Notes: generated by a model from the sequence alone, not told the origin. Numbered from the stretch's first letter, positions 16,268 through 28,598 are shown. The stretch is DNA of 64,000 nucleotides from Pseudomonas nitroreducens TX1 (GCF_000313755.1 NZ_AMZB01000134.1:124001-188000); one strand, 5' to 3'. Program-made: numbers and translations.

Positions 16268-18169
16268 ATGCGCCCCTCCAAACTTTGCGTCTGGCTGTTG
16301 CCGCTGGTCGGTCTTTTCAGCCTTGGAGCTCACGCCGACACGGCTGTCGACCCTTCCCAAGCCCTTCACCTGCTCAGCTATCTCGCTGCCGACTACCCGG
16401 CCACCGTCACCGATGGCAAGGTCGTCGATGAGAGCGAATACAAGGAGCAAGTGGAATTCGTCGGCAATCTGCAGACGCTGATCGCCACCCTGCCGGCCGT
16501 GCCCCAGCGCACCAACCTGGAACAGGACGCCGCCAGCCTCAGGCAGGCTATCGAGCAGCGCCAGCCAGGCAAGCAGGTCGCCCAGCAGGCCCGCCACCTG
16601 GAGGTACGCATCGCCGATATCTACCAGGTGGTGCAGACTCCCTCGATCACCCCGGACCCGACCCGTGCCGCCGAGATCTACACCCAGCAGTGCTCCATCT
16701 GCCATGGTGACGCCGGCAAGGGCGACGGCCCCGCGGGGATCGGCCTGGAGCCGCCGCCGGCCAACCTGACCGACCGCGCTCGCCTCGACCATCTGAGCCT
16801 GTACGACCTGCGCAACGTCATCGGTCTGGGCGTTTCCGGCACCGACATGCCGGCCTTCGCCGATCAGCTCGACGAGCGTCAGCGCTGGGACCTGGCCGCG
16901 TATATCGCGGGCCTGAGCGCCGCTCAGGCCAAGCCCGATCCGGCCCACGCCTACCCGTTGGGCTCCCTTGCGACGCTGACCCCGGCAGAGGTCGCCGAGC
17001 GCGATGGCGAAGCGGCGGCCGAGAGCTTCCGTGCCCTGCGCGCCCACCCGCCGCTGGAGCATCGCGGGCCCGCACAGCAGATCGACTACACCACCGCGAC
17101 CCTGGACAAGAGCTTCGCCGTGTACCGCTCCGGCGACCACGACCAGGCCTATGACCTGTCCGTGGCGGCCTACCTGGAAGGCTTCGAGCTGGTGGAGAGC
17201 TCGCTGGACAACGTCGACGCCGACCTGCGCAAGGCCACCGAAAAGCAATTGATGGCCTACCGTCAGGCGCTGCGTGACGGCCGGCCGGAAGCCGAGGTGG
17301 CCCAACAGTTGGACCTGGCCAAGGCCAAGCTGGCGGACGCCGCCAAGGCCTTGAGCGGTGACTCGCTGAGCACCTCCATCAGCTTTGTCTCGGCCCTGCT
17401 GATCCTCCTGCGCGAAGGCGTGGAGGCAATCCTGGTGCTCGCCGCCATTCTCGCCTTCCTGCGCAACACCGGGCAGGAGAAGGCCGTGCGCGGCGTCCAC
17501 ATCGGCTGGGGCCTGGCCTTCGTTGCCGGCTTCGCCACCTGGGCGGTCGCGGCTTATGTCATCGACATCGGCGGTGCCCAGCGCGAACTGATGGAAGGCT
17601 TCACCTCGCTGTTCGCCTGCGTGATGGTGCTCTGGCTTGGCGTGTGGATGCATGACCGTCGCCACGCGGCGGCCTGGCAGGACTATATCCGCAGCAGTCT
17701 GGTCGGCGGCGGTGGCCGCTTCGGCTTCGCGGTGCTGGCGTTCTTCTCGGTGTACCGCGAACTGTTCGAAGTCATCCTGTTCTACGAGACCCTCTGGCTG
17801 CAGGCTGGCCCAACCGGTCACAACGCCGTAATCGCCGGTGCGGGCACTGCCGTGGTGATCCTGATCGCCATCGCCTTCGTGATCCTGCGTGGCTCGGCGA
17901 AGCTGCCGCTGAAGCTGTTCTTCACCGTCAACGCCGCGCTGCTCTGCGCACTTTCGGTGGTCTTCGCCGGCCACGGCGTGGTCGCCCTGCAGGAAGCCGG
18001 GGTGATCGGCACCCGCCCCGTGCCGTTCTTCGACTTCGACTGGCTCGGCATCAAGGCCGACGCCTACTCGCTGTCGGCGCAAGCGCTGGCGCTGCTGGCT
18101 GTGCTCGTGCTGTACGGGCGCAGCTACTTCTCCGAGCGCCGCAAGGCCGCCGAGATCGCCTCGTCTTGA
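16268..18169 (+). CDS. Cytochrome c / FTR1-family iron permease fusion
   Basis: 633 residues in three parts. A signal peptide (about 1-23, ending AHADTA) is followed by a periplasmic helical domain. A cytochrome c domain (about 130-225) has heme motif Cys142-Ser-Ile-Cys-His146 and an axial Met candidate in GTDMPAFAD. A seven-span FTR1 permease domain (about 375-630) carries the two iron-translocating motifs REGVE and RELFE. FTR1 permeases import ferric iron after oxidation of Fe2+, and the fused cytochrome presumably takes part in that redox step. ATG 16268 is used; a TTG four codons upstream is possible, and neither has a clear Shine-Dalgarno. The next 5' element is a Fur-like site. Confidence 0.88.
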   Translation: MRPSKLCVWLLPLVGLFSLGAHADTAVDPSQALHLLSYLAADYPATVTDGKVVDESEYKEQVEFVGNLQTLIATLPAVPQRTNLEQDAASLRQAIEQRQPGKQVAQQARHLEVRIADIYQVVQTPSITPDPTRAAEIYTQQCSICHGDAGKGDGPAGIGLEPPPANLTDRARLDHLSLYDLRNVIGLGVSGTDMPAFADQLDERQRWDLAAYIAGLSAAQAKPDPAHAYPLGSLATLTPAEVAERDGEAAAESFRALRAHPPLEHRGPAQQIDYTTATLDKSFAVYRSGDHDQAYDLSVAAYLEGFELVESSLDNVDADLRKATEKQLMAYRQALRDGRPEAEVAQQLDLAKAKLADAAKALSGDSLSTSISFVSALLILLREGVEAILVLAAILAFLRNTGQEKAVRGVHIGWGLAFVAGFATWAVAAYVIDIGGAQRELMEGFTSLFACVMVLWLGVWMHDRRHAAAWQDYIRSSLVGGGGRFGFAVLAFFSVYRELFEVILFYETLWLQAGPTGHNAVIAGAGTAVVILIAIAFVILRGSAKLPLKLFFTVNAALLCALSVVFAGHGVVALQEAGVIGTRPVPFFDFDWLGIKADAYSLSAQALALLAVLVLYGRSYFSERRKAAEIASS

Positions 18170-18175
18170 GTCGAC

Positions 18176-18213
18176 GCACGACGGCCAGTGCGATACTGGC
18201 CGTCGTGCTTTTC
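18176..18213 (+). terminator. Strong terminator after FTR1 gene
   Basis: Perfect 14-bp stem (GCACGACGGCCAGT / ACTGGCCGTCGTGC) with loop GCGAT, then TTTT. Six bases after the stop of the permease. Confidence 0.92.
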
Positions 18214-18231
18214 GAAGGAAGGTTTTCCCTG

Positions 18232-18702
18232 ATGCGTATCTGGATCGACGCCGACGCCTGCCCGCGCGCGGCCAAGGAGCTGGTGGCAAAGTTCGCCCTG
18301 AAGCGCAAGCTGGCGGTGGTGATGGTCGCCGGCCAGCCCGTGGCCAAGCCGCCGTTCGCCTGTGTCAGCCTGGTGGTGGTGCCCAGCGGGATGGACGCCG
18401 CCGACGATTACCTGGTGGAGCAGGCCGAGCCTGGCGACCTGGTGATCTGCAGCGATGTGCCGCTGGCAGACCGGCTGGTGAAGAAGGGCGTCGATGCCCT
18501 GGACCCGCGCGGTCGCGAGTTCGACGAGAAGAACATGGGCGAGCGCCTGGCTGTGCGCAACCTGTTCACCGACCTGCGCGAGCAGGGCCAGGTGGGAGGA
18601 GGGCAGGCGCCCTACGGCGACAAGGACAGGCAGGCGTTTGCCAATAGCCTGGACCGCTTGCTGACGCGGCTGATGCGCGAGGCGGAGAATCGCAAGGCTT
18701 GA
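18232..18702 (+). CDS. yaiI: UPF0178 / YaiI-YqxD family protein
   Basis: 156 residues, cytosolic, starting MRIWIDADACPRAAKELV, the invariant DADACP motif of the family, with ICSDVPLADRLV and DPRGREFDEKNMGERLA further on. The fold is PIN-like with clustered aspartates, so a nuclease-like activity is suspected but unproven. ATG 18232 has GGAAGG 13 bases upstream; the longer in-frame start would lie inside the previous terminator. Confidence 0.9.
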   Translation: MRIWIDADACPRAAKELVAKFALKRKLAVVMVAGQPVAKPPFACVSLVVVPSGMDAADDYLVEQAEPGDLVICSDVPLADRLVKKGVDALDPRGREFDEKNMGERLAVRNLFTDLREQGQVGGGQAPYGDKDRQAFANSLDRLLTRLMREAENRKA

Positions 18703-18706
18703 AATG

Positions 18707-18733
18707 AAAACGCCCGGCAATGCCGGGCGTTTT
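18707..18733. terminator. Bidirectional terminator between yaiI and elbB
   Basis: AAAACGCCCGGCA / TGCCGGGCGTTTT is a perfect inverted repeat with A and T tails on both sides, suiting termination of both converging genes. Confidence 0.88.
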
Positions 18734-18759
18734 CCTATTCACCGATGGTGGATTGGGCG

Positions 18760-18830
18760 GAGGAGCGGACTTCGTCCGCGATAGGTCCGCAGCGTGCCGG
18801 AAACCATCGCGGACGGAGTCCGCTCCTACG
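18760..18830. repeat. Palindromic repeat pair, class 3
   Basis: AGGAGCGGACTTCGTCCGC at 18761 faces GCGGACGGAGTCCGCTCCT at 18811 across about 25 bases. Single copies of the same unit occur at 9513-9536 and 24974-25000. It lies against the 3' end of elbB. Confidence 0.8.
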
Positions 18831-18833
18831 GTT

Positions 18834-19484
18834 TCAGGCCAGCTCCAGCACCCGATCCACGGCCTTGTTGATGCCGCTGGCGGCTTCGGCGATGGACTGC
18901 GCGAGCATGTAGGCCGGAGTGGTGACCAGCTTGTGGTCCTTGTCCTCGACGATGTCTTCCACCGCGCAGTCGATATGCTTGGCACCCATGCTGGTCAGCG
19001 CCTGGGCGGTGCCTTCGTCGGTGCCGATGGTGCATTCCACGCCTTCGCCGTAGATGCGCGCGGCCATGGCGGGAGCGATGCAGAACAGGCCGACCGGCTT
19101 CTTCGCTGCGGCGAAGGCCTTGGCCAGGGCCAGTACGTCGGGCTGCACCTGGCACTGGTCGCCCTTGAAGGCGAAATCGCTCAGGTTCTTCGCGGCGCCG
19201 AAGCCGCCGGGCACGACCAGCGCATCGAAGTCTTCCACCTTCGCCTCGCGGATGTCCTTGATCTCGCCGCGGGCGATGCGCGCGGACTCCACCAGCACGT
19301 TGCGCTGTTCGGTCATTTCCTCACCGGTCAGGTGATTGAGCACATGGTGCTGCGCAATGTTCGGCGCAAAGCATTGCACCTGTGCGCCGCGCTGGGAAAG
19401 GCGCAGCAGGGTGATCACGCTTTCGTGGATTTCCGCGCCGTCGTAGACGCCGCAGCCGGAGAGGATAACGGCAACTTTCTTCAT
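18834..19484 (-). CDS. elbB: ElbB / isoprenoid biosynthesis glyoxalase, DJ-1/PfpI superfamily
   Basis: 216 residues starting MKKVAVILSGCGVYDGAEIHESVITLL, matching E. coli ElbB (GlxIII-like). The nucleophile-elbow cysteine is in PVGLFCIAPAMAAR, with Glu in the AEIHES region as in DJ-1-type glyoxalases. E. coli ElbB has weak glyoxalase activity and was linked to early isoprenoid synthesis; the physiological role is uncertain. ATG 19484 has GAGCAG upstream on the minus strand (CAGGAGCAGTTC), which decides the start over the longer frame. Confidence 0.9.
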   Translation of the reverse strand: MKKVAVILSGCGVYDGAEIHESVITLLRLSQRGAQVQCFAPNIAQHHVLNHLTGEEMTEQRNVLVESARIARGEIKDIREAKVEDFDALVVPGGFGAAKNLSDFAFKGDQCQVQPDVLALAKAFAAAKKPVGLFCIAPAMAARIYGEGVECTIGTDEGTAQALTSMGAKHIDCAVEDIVEDKDHKLVTTPAYMLAQSIAEAASGINKAVDRVLELA

Positions 19485-19612
19485 GAACTGCTCCTGTACG
19501 AGGGGGCCGGGGGCTGTCGCGATATGCCGCCCGGGCTGTCGCCGACGGCCGTGGCCGGCGGTGGGCAAGGGACTAGGATCCTTGTTCATAAGCATAACGA
19601 TTCGGTTGCGCC

Positions 19613-20851
19613 ATGAACTACATCCTCTTCGCCGTGCCCTTCTTTTTCCTTCTGATCGCCATTGAGCTTCTCGCCGACCGCTGGCGCGGCCTGCGCACCT
19701 ACCGCCTGAGCGATGCGCTGAACAGCCTCAGCGCCGGCGTGCTGTCCACCACCAGCGGCCTGCTGACCAAGGGCCTGGCGCTGGTCACCTACACCCTGGC
19801 CTGGCAGCAGCTCGCGCTGGTCGAGTTGTCGGCCAAGAGCCTGTGGGTCTGGGTGTTCGCCTTTGTCTTCTATGATTTCTGCTACTACTGGAACCACCGC
19901 CTGGGCCATGAGCGCAACGTGCTCTGGGCTGCGCACGCCGTGCACCATCAGAGTGAGGACTACAACCTCTCCACCGCGCTGCGGCAAACCAGCACCGGCT
20001 TCGTCTTCGGCTGGATCTTCTACCTGCCGATGGCCATTGTCGGCGTACCGCCGCTGGTATTCCTGACTGTCGGTGCGCTGAACCTGCTCTACCAGTTCTG
20101 GGTGCACACCCGGCACATCCCCAAGCTGGGCTGGTTCGAGTGGGTCTTCATCACCCCGTCCAACCACCGAGTGCACCACGCCCAGAACCCTGTCTACATG
20201 GATCGCAACTACGGCGGCGTGTTCATTATCTGGGACCGGCTGTTCGGCACCTTCCAGGAGGAGCTGGATGAGGAGCCGGTGGTGTTCGGGGTGACCGTGC
20301 CGCTGGCCAGTTGGAACCCTCTGTGGGCGAACCTGCAGGTCTATGCGCACCTGTGGAACGACGCACGCCGCGCCGGCAGTACCTGGGACAAGCTGCGCAT
20401 CTGGTTCATGCGCACCGGCTGGCGCCCCGAGGATGTTGCCCAGCGCTACCCCATGGCCAAGCCGGACCTGGCAGCCTTCCGCAAATTCGACGTGCCGCTG
20501 ACGCGCGGCCGGCAGTGGTACGCCGGGCTTCAGTTCGCCACCTACGTGGTGGTTGGCACCTGGTTGCTCGGCGTCGGGGAGCACTGGCAGACACTGCCGC
20601 TGGTGATCGGCTGGAGCTGGATGGCTTTCGGGCTCTACGCCATCGGCTGTTGCCTGGAGAACCGAAGCTGGGCGCTGCGCCTGGAACTGCTGCGATTGGC
20701 GCTGAACGTGCCGGCAGTGGCGACTATGGCGCTGTGGGAAGGGGTCGAGCTGCCGCAGTGGGCGCCCTGGGCGCTGGCAATCTACTCACTGCTCAGCCTG
20801 ATCGGTCTGTCGGGTCTGCGGCGCGCCGAACGCCTGCCGCAGGCGGCCTGA
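19613..20851 (+). CDS. Fatty acid hydroxylase / sterol desaturase superfamily membrane protein
   Basis: 412 residues. Several membrane spans (about 5-20, 40-60, 80-100, 128-165, 310-400). The eight-histidine di-iron cluster is present: HRLGHE (about 97), HAVHH (about 110) and HRVHH (about 187), with HTRH between. Bacterial relatives hydroxylate or desaturate lipids, including alkylglycerol-type substrates. The C-terminal extra membrane region (about 300-410) is longer than in simple C-5 desaturases. Divergent from elbB (128-bp gap) and convergent with the DedA gene (13-bp gap). Confidence 0.85.
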   Translation: MNYILFAVPFFFLLIAIELLADRWRGLRTYRLSDALNSLSAGVLSTTSGLLTKGLALVTYTLAWQQLALVELSAKSLWVWVFAFVFYDFCYYWNHRLGHERNVLWAAHAVHHQSEDYNLSTALRQTSTGFVFGWIFYLPMAIVGVPPLVFLTVGALNLLYQFWVHTRHIPKLGWFEWVFITPSNHRVHHAQNPVYMDRNYGGVFIIWDRLFGTFQEELDEEPVVFGVTVPLASWNPLWANLQVYAHLWNDARRAGSTWDKLRIWFMRTGWRPEDVAQRYPMAKPDLAAFRKFDVPLTRGRQWYAGLQFATYVVVGTWLLGVGEHWQTLPLVIGWSWMAFGLYAIGCCLENRSWALRLELLRLALNVPAVATMALWEGVELPQWAPWALAIYSLLSLIGLSGLRRAERLPQAA

Positions 20852-20864
20852 TCGGCCGACGTCG

Positions 20865-21422
20865 TCAGTCGGTCTTGCTGGCCTTGAAGCGGCGGCGCAG
20901 CCAGAACAGCAGGCCGATCACCACCAGGCCGCCGAGGACCATGAGTTCGTACTTCTTGATGTTGCCCAGCACGCCCTCGAGCACGCTGCCGAAGTAGAAG
21001 GCTGCGCTGCCCAGCACAGTCGCCCAGACAATGGCGCCGATGCCGTTGAGCAGCAGGTAGCGCGCCGGCGGGTAACCGGACAGGCCGATGGCCACCGGCA
21101 TCACGGTGCGCAGTCCGTAGACGAAACGGAAGCTCAGCACCCACAGGTCGGGGTGTTTGCGCACGTGCTCCAGCGCCTTGTCTCCCATTTTCTGCCAGCG
21201 CGGCTTGCGCGCGAGCAGCTTGCGGCCGTGGCGACGGCCGAGGAAATACCAGAGCTGGTCACCCGCATAACTGCCGAAGAAAGCCACCGCGATGACGTAC
21301 TCCAGCTGCATGTAGCCGCGGAATGCCAGGAAGCCGGCCAGGACCAGAATGGTCTCACCCTCGAAGAACGTGCCGAGAAACAGCGCGAAGTAGCCGAAAT
21401 CCTGCAGGAATTGTTGGAGCAT
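20865..21422 (-). CDS. DedA-family membrane protein
   Basis: 185 residues, with hydrophobic helices at about 8-30, 40-62, 130-150 and 160-175. Contains the DedA/SNARE-associated motif FFEGETILVLAGFLAFRG, GDQLWYFLGRRHG (Gly-Asp...Tyr-Phe-Leu-Gly-Arg) and RFVYGLRTVMPVAIGLS. DedA proteins include undecaprenyl-phosphate and phospholipid flippases that support membrane homeostasis. The Glu and Arg residues required in characterised members are retained. Confidence 0.9.
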   Translation of the reverse strand: MLQQFLQDFGYFALFLGTFFEGETILVLAGFLAFRGYMQLEYVIAVAFFGSYAGDQLWYFLGRRHGRKLLARKPRWQKMGDKALEHVRKHPDLWVLSFRFVYGLRTVMPVAIGLSGYPPARYLLLNGIGAIVWATVLGSAAFYFGSVLEGVLGNIKKYELMVLGGLVVIGLLFWLRRRFKASKTD

Positions 21423-21604
21423 TATCGAGGCAACGCAGCGAAATGAACGCGAAGCCTAACTCGGTTGTGGCCCGCAGGGAAGGCACTCCAGTCTGCACAA
21501 CTGACCTGGAACAAGTCCGCGCCGGTGCAGAGCGGTGGGATGCCGCTGCGGCAGGATGCCGCGACCAAGGGTCACTGTTACCGGTTGTTACCAATCGGTC
21601 ATAA

Positions 21605-22672
<1,068 letters not shown>

Positions 22673-22692
22673 CCCCGTCGATGAGACGAGCG

Positions 22693-24897
22693 ATGAATAC
22701 CGAAGGCATTAGCGAAACCGAAGTTATCGAAGCTGACACCACCGCTGAAATCACCGAAGTCGTCGTGGAAGAGGTCGTCGAGTCGACGCCGCCGCCCGCC
22801 GAGCCGGCGGTGCCGGCGATCAACGTGGACGACAGTGCCCTCTACATTCATCGCGAGCTCTCGCAGCTGCAGTTCAACATCCGCGTGCTGGAACAGGCGC
22901 TGGATGAGTCCTATCCCCTGCTGGAACGCCTTAAGTTCCTGCTGATCTTCTCCAGCAACCTCGACGAATTTTTCGAAATCCGCGTCGCCGGCCTGAAGAA
23001 GCAGATCACCTTTGCCCGCGAGCAGGCCGGCGCCGACGGCCTCCTGCCGCATCAGGCGCTGGCGCGCATCAGCGAGCAGGTGCACGAGCAGGTCGCCCGC
23101 CAGTACAGCATCCTCAACGACATCCTGTTGCCGGAGCTGGCCAAGCACGACATTCGCTTCATCCGCCGCCGTTACTGGACGCCGAAGATCAAGGCCTGGG
23201 TCCGCCGCTTCTTCCGCGACGAGATCGCACCCATCGTCACCCCGATCGGCCTCGATCCGACCCACCCGTTCCCGCTGCTGGTGAACAAGAGCCTGAACTT
23301 CATGGTCGAGCTCGAAGGCCTGGACGCCTTCGGCCGCGACTCGGGCCTGGCGATCATCCCGGCGCCGCGCTCGCTGCCGCGGATCATCCGCCTGCCCGAG
23401 GATGTCGCCGGCCCCGGGGACAATTACGTGTTCCTCTCGTCGATGATCCACGCCCACGCCGACGACCTGTTCCACGGCATGAAGGTGAAGGGCTGCTACC
23501 AGTTCCGCCTGACCCGTAACGCCGACCTCTCGGTAGACGCCGAGGACGTCGAGGACCTGGCCCGCGCGCTGCGCGGCGAGCTGTTCTCGCGCCGCTACGG
23601 TGACGCTGTGCGCCTGGAGGTGGTGGACACCTGCCCGACGCACCTGTCCAACTACCTGCTCAAACAGTTCGGCCTGTCCGAGAGCGAGCTGTACAAGGTC
23701 AGCGGCCCGGTCAACCTGACCCGTCTGTTCAGTGTCACCGGTCTGGCCAGCCACCCGGAGCTGCAGTCACCGCCGTTCACCCCGGCGATCCCCAAGCTGC
23801 TGCAGAAGAAGGAAAACCTGTTCAACGTCCTGGGCAAGCTCGACGTGCTGCTGATGCACCCGTTCGAGTCCTTCACCCCGGTGGTCGACCTGCTGCGCCA
23901 GGCCGCCAAGGACCCCAGCGTACTGGCGATCAAGCAGACGCTGTACCGCTCCGGGGCCAACTCCGAGATCGTCGACGCGCTGGTGGAAGCCGCGCGCAAC
24001 GGCAAGGAAGTCACCGTGGTGATCGAGCTGCGGGCGCGCTTCGATGAAGAATCCAACCTGCAGTTGGCCAGCCGTCTGCAGCAGGCGGGCGCGGTGGTGA
24101 TCTACGGCGTGGTCGGCTTCAAGACCCACGCCAAGATGATGTTGATCCTGCGTCGCGAGGACGGCGAGCTGCGCCGCTATGCGCACCTGGGTACCGGCAA
24201 CTACCACGCCGGCAATGCCCGCCTGTACACCGACTACAGCCTGCTGACTGCCGACGTGGCGCTCTGCGAGGACCTGCACAAGCTGTTCAACCAGCTGATC
24301 GGCATGGGCAAGACCCTGCGCATGAAAAAGCTCCTGCATGCGCCCTTCACCCTGAAGAAGAACCTGCTGGAGATGATCAACCGCGAGGCCGCCCAGGCGG
24401 CCGAGGGCAAGCCGGCGCACATCATGGCCAAGGTCAACTCGCTGACCGACGCCAAGGTCATCCGCGCGCTGTACAAGGCCAGCCAGGCCGGCGTGAAGAT
24501 CGACCTGGTGGTGCGCGGCATGTGCTGCCTGCGTCCGGGCGTGCCGGGCGTGTCGCACAACATTCAGGTGCGCTCGATCATCGGCCGCTTCCTGGAGCAC
24601 AGCCGCATCTACTACTTCCTCAACGGTGGCGAGGAGAAGCTCTATCTCTCCAGCGCCGACTGGATGGAACGCAACCTCGACATGCGTGTGGAGACCTGCT
24701 TCCCGGTGGAAGGCAAGAAGCTCGTGCTGCGGGTGAAGAAGGAGCTGGAGTCCTACCTGACCGACAACACCCAGGCTTGGGTACTGCAGTCCGACGGCAG
24801 CTACGTGCGCCAGAGCCCCAGCGGCAACCAGAACGCCCGCAACGCCCAGGCGACGCTGCTGGAGCGCCTGTGCACGCCGGTGATCAGCGGTCGCTGA
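22693..24897 (+). CDS. ppk: Polyphosphate kinase 1
   Basis: Makes inorganic polyphosphate from ATP. 734 residues from ATG 22693; an in-frame ATG four codons upstream (22681) is equally possible. After an acidic leader (about 1-45) come the PPK N, middle and two phospholipase-D-like C domains. Key features: [33 protein letters not shown] with the autophosphorylated histidine, and [27 protein letters not shown] with the second catalytic histidine. Divided from the convergent ppx gene by two terminators. Confidence 0.95.
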   Translation: MNTEGISETEVIEADTTAEITEVVVEEVVESTPPPAEPAVPAINVDDSALYIHRELSQLQFNIRVLEQALDESYPLLERLKFLLIFSSNLDEFFEIRVAGLKKQITFAREQAGADGLLPHQALARISEQVHEQVARQYSILNDILLPELAKHDIRFIRRRYWTPKIKAWVRRFFRDEIAPIVTPIGLDPTHPFPLLVNKSLNFMVELEGLDAFGRDSGLAIIPAPRSLPRIIRLPEDVAGPGDNYVFLSSMIHAHADDLFHGMKVKGCYQFRLTRNADLSVDAEDVEDLARALRGELFSRRYGDAVRLEVVDTCPTHLSNYLLKQFGLSESELYKVSGPVNLTRLFSVTGLASHPELQSPPFTPAIPKLLQKKENLFNVLGKLDVLLMHPFESFTPVVDLLRQAAKDPSVLAIKQTLYRSGANSEIVDALVEAARNGKEVTVVIELRARFDEESNLQLASRLQQAGAVVIYGVVGFKTHAKMMLILRREDGELRRYAHLGTGNYHAGNARLYTDYSLLTADVALCEDLHKLFNQLIGMGKTLRMKKLLHAPFTLKKNLLEMINREAAQAAEGKPAHIMAKVNSLTDAKVIRALYKASQAGVKIDLVVRGMCCLRPGVPGVSHNIQVRSIIGRFLEHSRIYYFLNGGEEKLYLSSADWMERNLDMRVETCFPVEGKKLVLRVKKELESYLTDNTQAWVLQSDGSYVRQSPSGNQNARNAQATLLERLCTPVISGR

Positions 24898-24914
24898 TCC
24901 GCAAGGTGGTATCG

Positions 24915-24941
24915 AAGCCCTGCCTCGGCAGGGCTTTTTTT
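24915..24941 (+). terminator. Intrinsic terminator of hemB-ppk
   Basis: AAGCCCTGCC / GGCAGGGCTT with a TCG loop, followed by eight T residues. Confidence 0.93.
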
Positions 24942-24973
24942 GCGCGTCCGGACATGGTAGTGCGGGCGGTGGA

Positions 24974-25000
24974 CGATCGCGGACAGAGTGCGCTCCTACG
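24974..25000. repeat. Single palindromic repeat, class 3
   Basis: GATCGCGGACAGAGTGCGCTCCTAC resembles the unit at 18806-18830 but has diverged (AGAGTGCG instead of GGAGTCCG), so the hairpin is broken. A decaying singleton between the ppk and ppx terminators. Confidence 0.6.
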
Positions 25001-25026
25001 CGGTGTACAGACCCCTGCGCTGGAAA

Positions 25027-25066
25027 TGAAAAGGCCCCGGCGCTTGCGCGGCGGGGCCTTGTCGTT
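25027..25066 (-). terminator. Intrinsic terminator of ppx
   Basis: On the minus strand AAGGCCCCG / CGGGGCCTT is followed by TTCATTT, 12 bases beyond the ppx stop. Confidence 0.8.
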
Positions 25067-25077
25067 TGTAGCGGCGA

Positions 25078-26580
25078 TCAGCTCACGCTGAGCGAATACC
25101 CGACGCGCTTGAGCCACTCGGCTTCCTGTTCGAAGTCGGCCTGGGTCAGCGGGTTGGCTTCCAGCCAGCCTTTGGGAAAGCTGACACTGAGCGACTTGCC
25201 GGAGGCCTTCAGGGCCACCGTCGGCATTTCCTGGGTGCCGCGGATGTGGTGGAAAAGGATGGCGAAGCGCAGCACGATGCACAGGCGGATGAGCTTGTCA
25301 CCTTCGTCGCCCAGTTCGTTGAACTTGTCCACCGGGATGTTGCGGCGGTGGCCCCGCACCAGCAGCGCCAGGGTCAGTTGGTCGAGGCGTGAGAAGCCGG
25401 CCAGGTCCGAGTGCTCCAGCAGGTAGGCGCCGTGCTTGTGGTAGTGGTAGTGGGCGATGTCCAGGCCCAGCTCGTGCACGCGGGCGGCCCACATCAGCAG
25501 TTCGCGGTGCCCTTCGTCGTTGAGGTCCCAGGCCTTGGCGACCTGGTCCAGCGATTCCAGCGCCTTGGCCTCGACGCGCGCGGCCTGTTCCGGATCGACG
25601 TGGTAGCGCTCCATGAGGGCCCCGATGGTGCGCTCGCGGACGTCCTCGTGGTGGTGGCGGCCCAGCAGGTCGTAGAGCACGCCCTCGCGCAGGGCGCGTT
25701 CGGAGTGGGTCATGCGGGTCAGTTCGAGGGCGTCGAAGAGCGCCTCGAGGATCGCCATGCCGGCCGGGAAGATCGGCCGGCGGTCCGGCTTGATGCCGTC
25801 GATGTCAAGCTTCTCGACCTCGCCCAGCTTGAACATCTTGCGCTTGAGCCAGGCCAGGCCTTCGGGGTTGATCTCGCCGTTGCCGTGGCCGCCGGCCTGG
25901 ATCGCCAGGCAGATCGCGCGGATGGTGCCGGAGGCGCCAACAGCCTCGTCCCAGCCCAGGCGGCGCAGGCTGTTCTCGATGCTCATCAGCTCCAGGCGGG
26001 CCGAGGTGTAGGCCTGGGCGTAGCGCGCCGGGGTGATCTTGCCGTCCTTGAAGTAGCGCTGGGTGAAGCTCACGCAGCCCATCTGCAGGCTCTCGCGCAG
26101 CTGCGATTCGAACTGCTGGCCAATGATGAACTCGGTGCTGCCGCCGCCGATGTCGACCACCAGGCGCTTGCCGGGGTTGTCCTGCAGGGTGTGGGAAACG
26201 CCCAGGTAGATCAGGCGCGCCTCTTCACGGCCGGATATGACTTCAACCGGGTGGCCGAGGATCCGGTCGGCGACGCGGATGAACTCGGCGCGGTTGCGTG
26301 CTTCGCGCAGGGCGTTGGTGCCCACGACACGTACCGAACCCGGCGGCATGCCGTTGATGAACTGGGCGAACTGCTTCAGGCAGTCGTAGCCGCGCTGCAT
26401 CGCCTCTTCGGTGAGCATGCGGTCTTCGCCGATGCCGGCAGCCAGCTGAACCTTCTCGCCAAGCCGCTCAAGGATACGGATCTCGCCGTGATCGGCCTTC
26501 GCCAAAACCATGTGGAAACTGTTCGAGCCAAGGTCAATGGCCGCGATCATCGGAAAGGTCTTGGCAGGGGTATGGGGCAT
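25078..26580 (-). CDS. ppx: Exopolyphosphatase (Ppx/GppA family)
   Basis: Degrades polyphosphate processively, opposing Ppk. 500 residues: an ASKHA-fold N-terminal half starting [16 protein letters not shown] (phosphate loop 1), NALREARN, and [14 protein letters not shown] (phosphate loop 2), then an HD-type helical C-terminal half with [19 protein letters not shown] and [22 protein letters not shown] 26580 gives [20 protein letters not shown]; an inner ATG 10 codons on is also plausible. Convergent with ppk and divergent from trxA, as in P. aeruginosa. Confidence 0.95.
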   Translation of the reverse strand: MPHTPAKTFPMIAAIDLGSNSFHMVLAKADHGEIRILERLGEKVQLAAGIGEDRMLTEEAMQRGYDCLKQFAQFINGMPPGSVRVVGTNALREARNRAEFIRVADRILGHPVEVISGREEARLIYLGVSHTLQDNPGKRLVVDIGGGSTEFIIGQQFESQLRESLQMGCVSFTQRYFKDGKITPARYAQAYTSARLELMSIENSLRRLGWDEAVGASGTIRAICLAIQAGGHGNGEINPEGLAWLKRKMFKLGEVEKLDIDGIKPDRRPIFPAGMAILEALFDALELTRMTHSERALREGVLYDLLGRHHHEDVRERTIGALMERYHVDPEQAARVEAKALESLDQVAKAWDLNDEGHRELLMWAARVHELGLDIAHYHYHKHGAYLLEHSDLAGFSRLDQLTLALLVRGHRRNIPVDKFNELGDEGDKLIRLCIVLRFAILFHHIRGTQEMPTVALKASGKSLSVSFPKGWLEANPLTQADFEQEAEWLKRVGYSLSVS

Positions 26581-26770
26581 AGGGGCGGGTCCGGATAAAT
26601 ACGGGAGACATCCTGCCATTTTAGGCAGGTAGTGCCAATCAAGGGGTTGTCACCGATCAGAAGTCACCGCGGCAGCGATAGATAGACTCAATCGGCTGCG
26701 CCTTTCGGTGTGGGCCGAGGCGGGATATGATGACGGACACTTTTTCGCATCCGATTGACGGAGAGAATAC

Positions 26771-27097
26771 ATGAGCGAACATATCGTCAATGTTACCGAT
26801 GCCAGCTTCGAGCAGGACGTACTGAAGTCCGACGGTCCCGTGCTGGTCGACTACTGGGCCGAATGGTGCGGCCCGTGCAAAATGATCGCCCCGGTACTCG
26901 ACGAGATCGCCAAGGACTATCAGGGCAAGCTGAAAGTCTGCAAGCTGAACATCGACGAGAACCAGGACACCCCGCCGAAATACGGCGTGCGCGGCATTCC
27001 GACCCTGATGCTGTTCAAGGGCGGCAACGTCGAAGCGACCAAGGTCGGCGCACTGTCCAAGTCGCAGCTGGCTGCCTTCCTCGACAGCAACATCTAA
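26771..27097 (+). CDS. trxA: Thioredoxin 1
   Basis: 108-residue cytosolic thiol-disulfide reductant. Active site Trp-Cys33-Gly-Pro-Cys36 in [14 protein letters not shown], cis-Pro in [12 protein letters not shown], and the buried Asp in LVDYWAE. No signal peptide. ATG 26771 has GGAGAG at the correct distance. It is followed by a terminator and then rho, the conserved trxA-rho order. Confidence 0.97.
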   Translation: MSEHIVNVTDASFEQDVLKSDGPVLVDYWAEWCGPCKMIAPVLDEIAKDYQGKLKVCKLNIDENQDTPPKYGVRGIPTLMLFKGGNVEATKVGALSKSQLAAFLDSNI

Positions 27098-27112
27098 GTC
27101 GAAGAAGCCCGA

Positions 27113-27140
27113 AAAGCCCCGCCAATGCGCGGGGTTTTTT
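27113..27140 (+). terminator. Intrinsic terminator after trxA
   Basis: CCCCGC / GCGGGG hairpin with flanking AAAAG and TTTTTT tracts, 16 bases after the stop. Confidence 0.9.
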
Positions 27141-27335
27141 CGTTATTGCCCCTAGACGCTCCGAAACTCGGGTGTTAAATTCGGGCGCACAACGATTAGT
27201 TCGTTGTTCCCTGCAAGCCGTCGCCGACGCACTTCCCATTCGAATTCCAAGCGATCCTGTCCGTCATCTACGGCGCGGCTCTTCAAGCATCACGCTTGTT
27301 CCCTTTTCCCCTTTCAGCGTATTTACGTCCCTTCT

Positions 27336-28598
<1,263 letters not shown>

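Noticed and set aside
15908-18289. 793-residue open frame on the minus strand
   Set aside because: Antisense of the RhtB and FTR1 genes; GC-rich codon bias keeps antisense frames open. No family motif in it.
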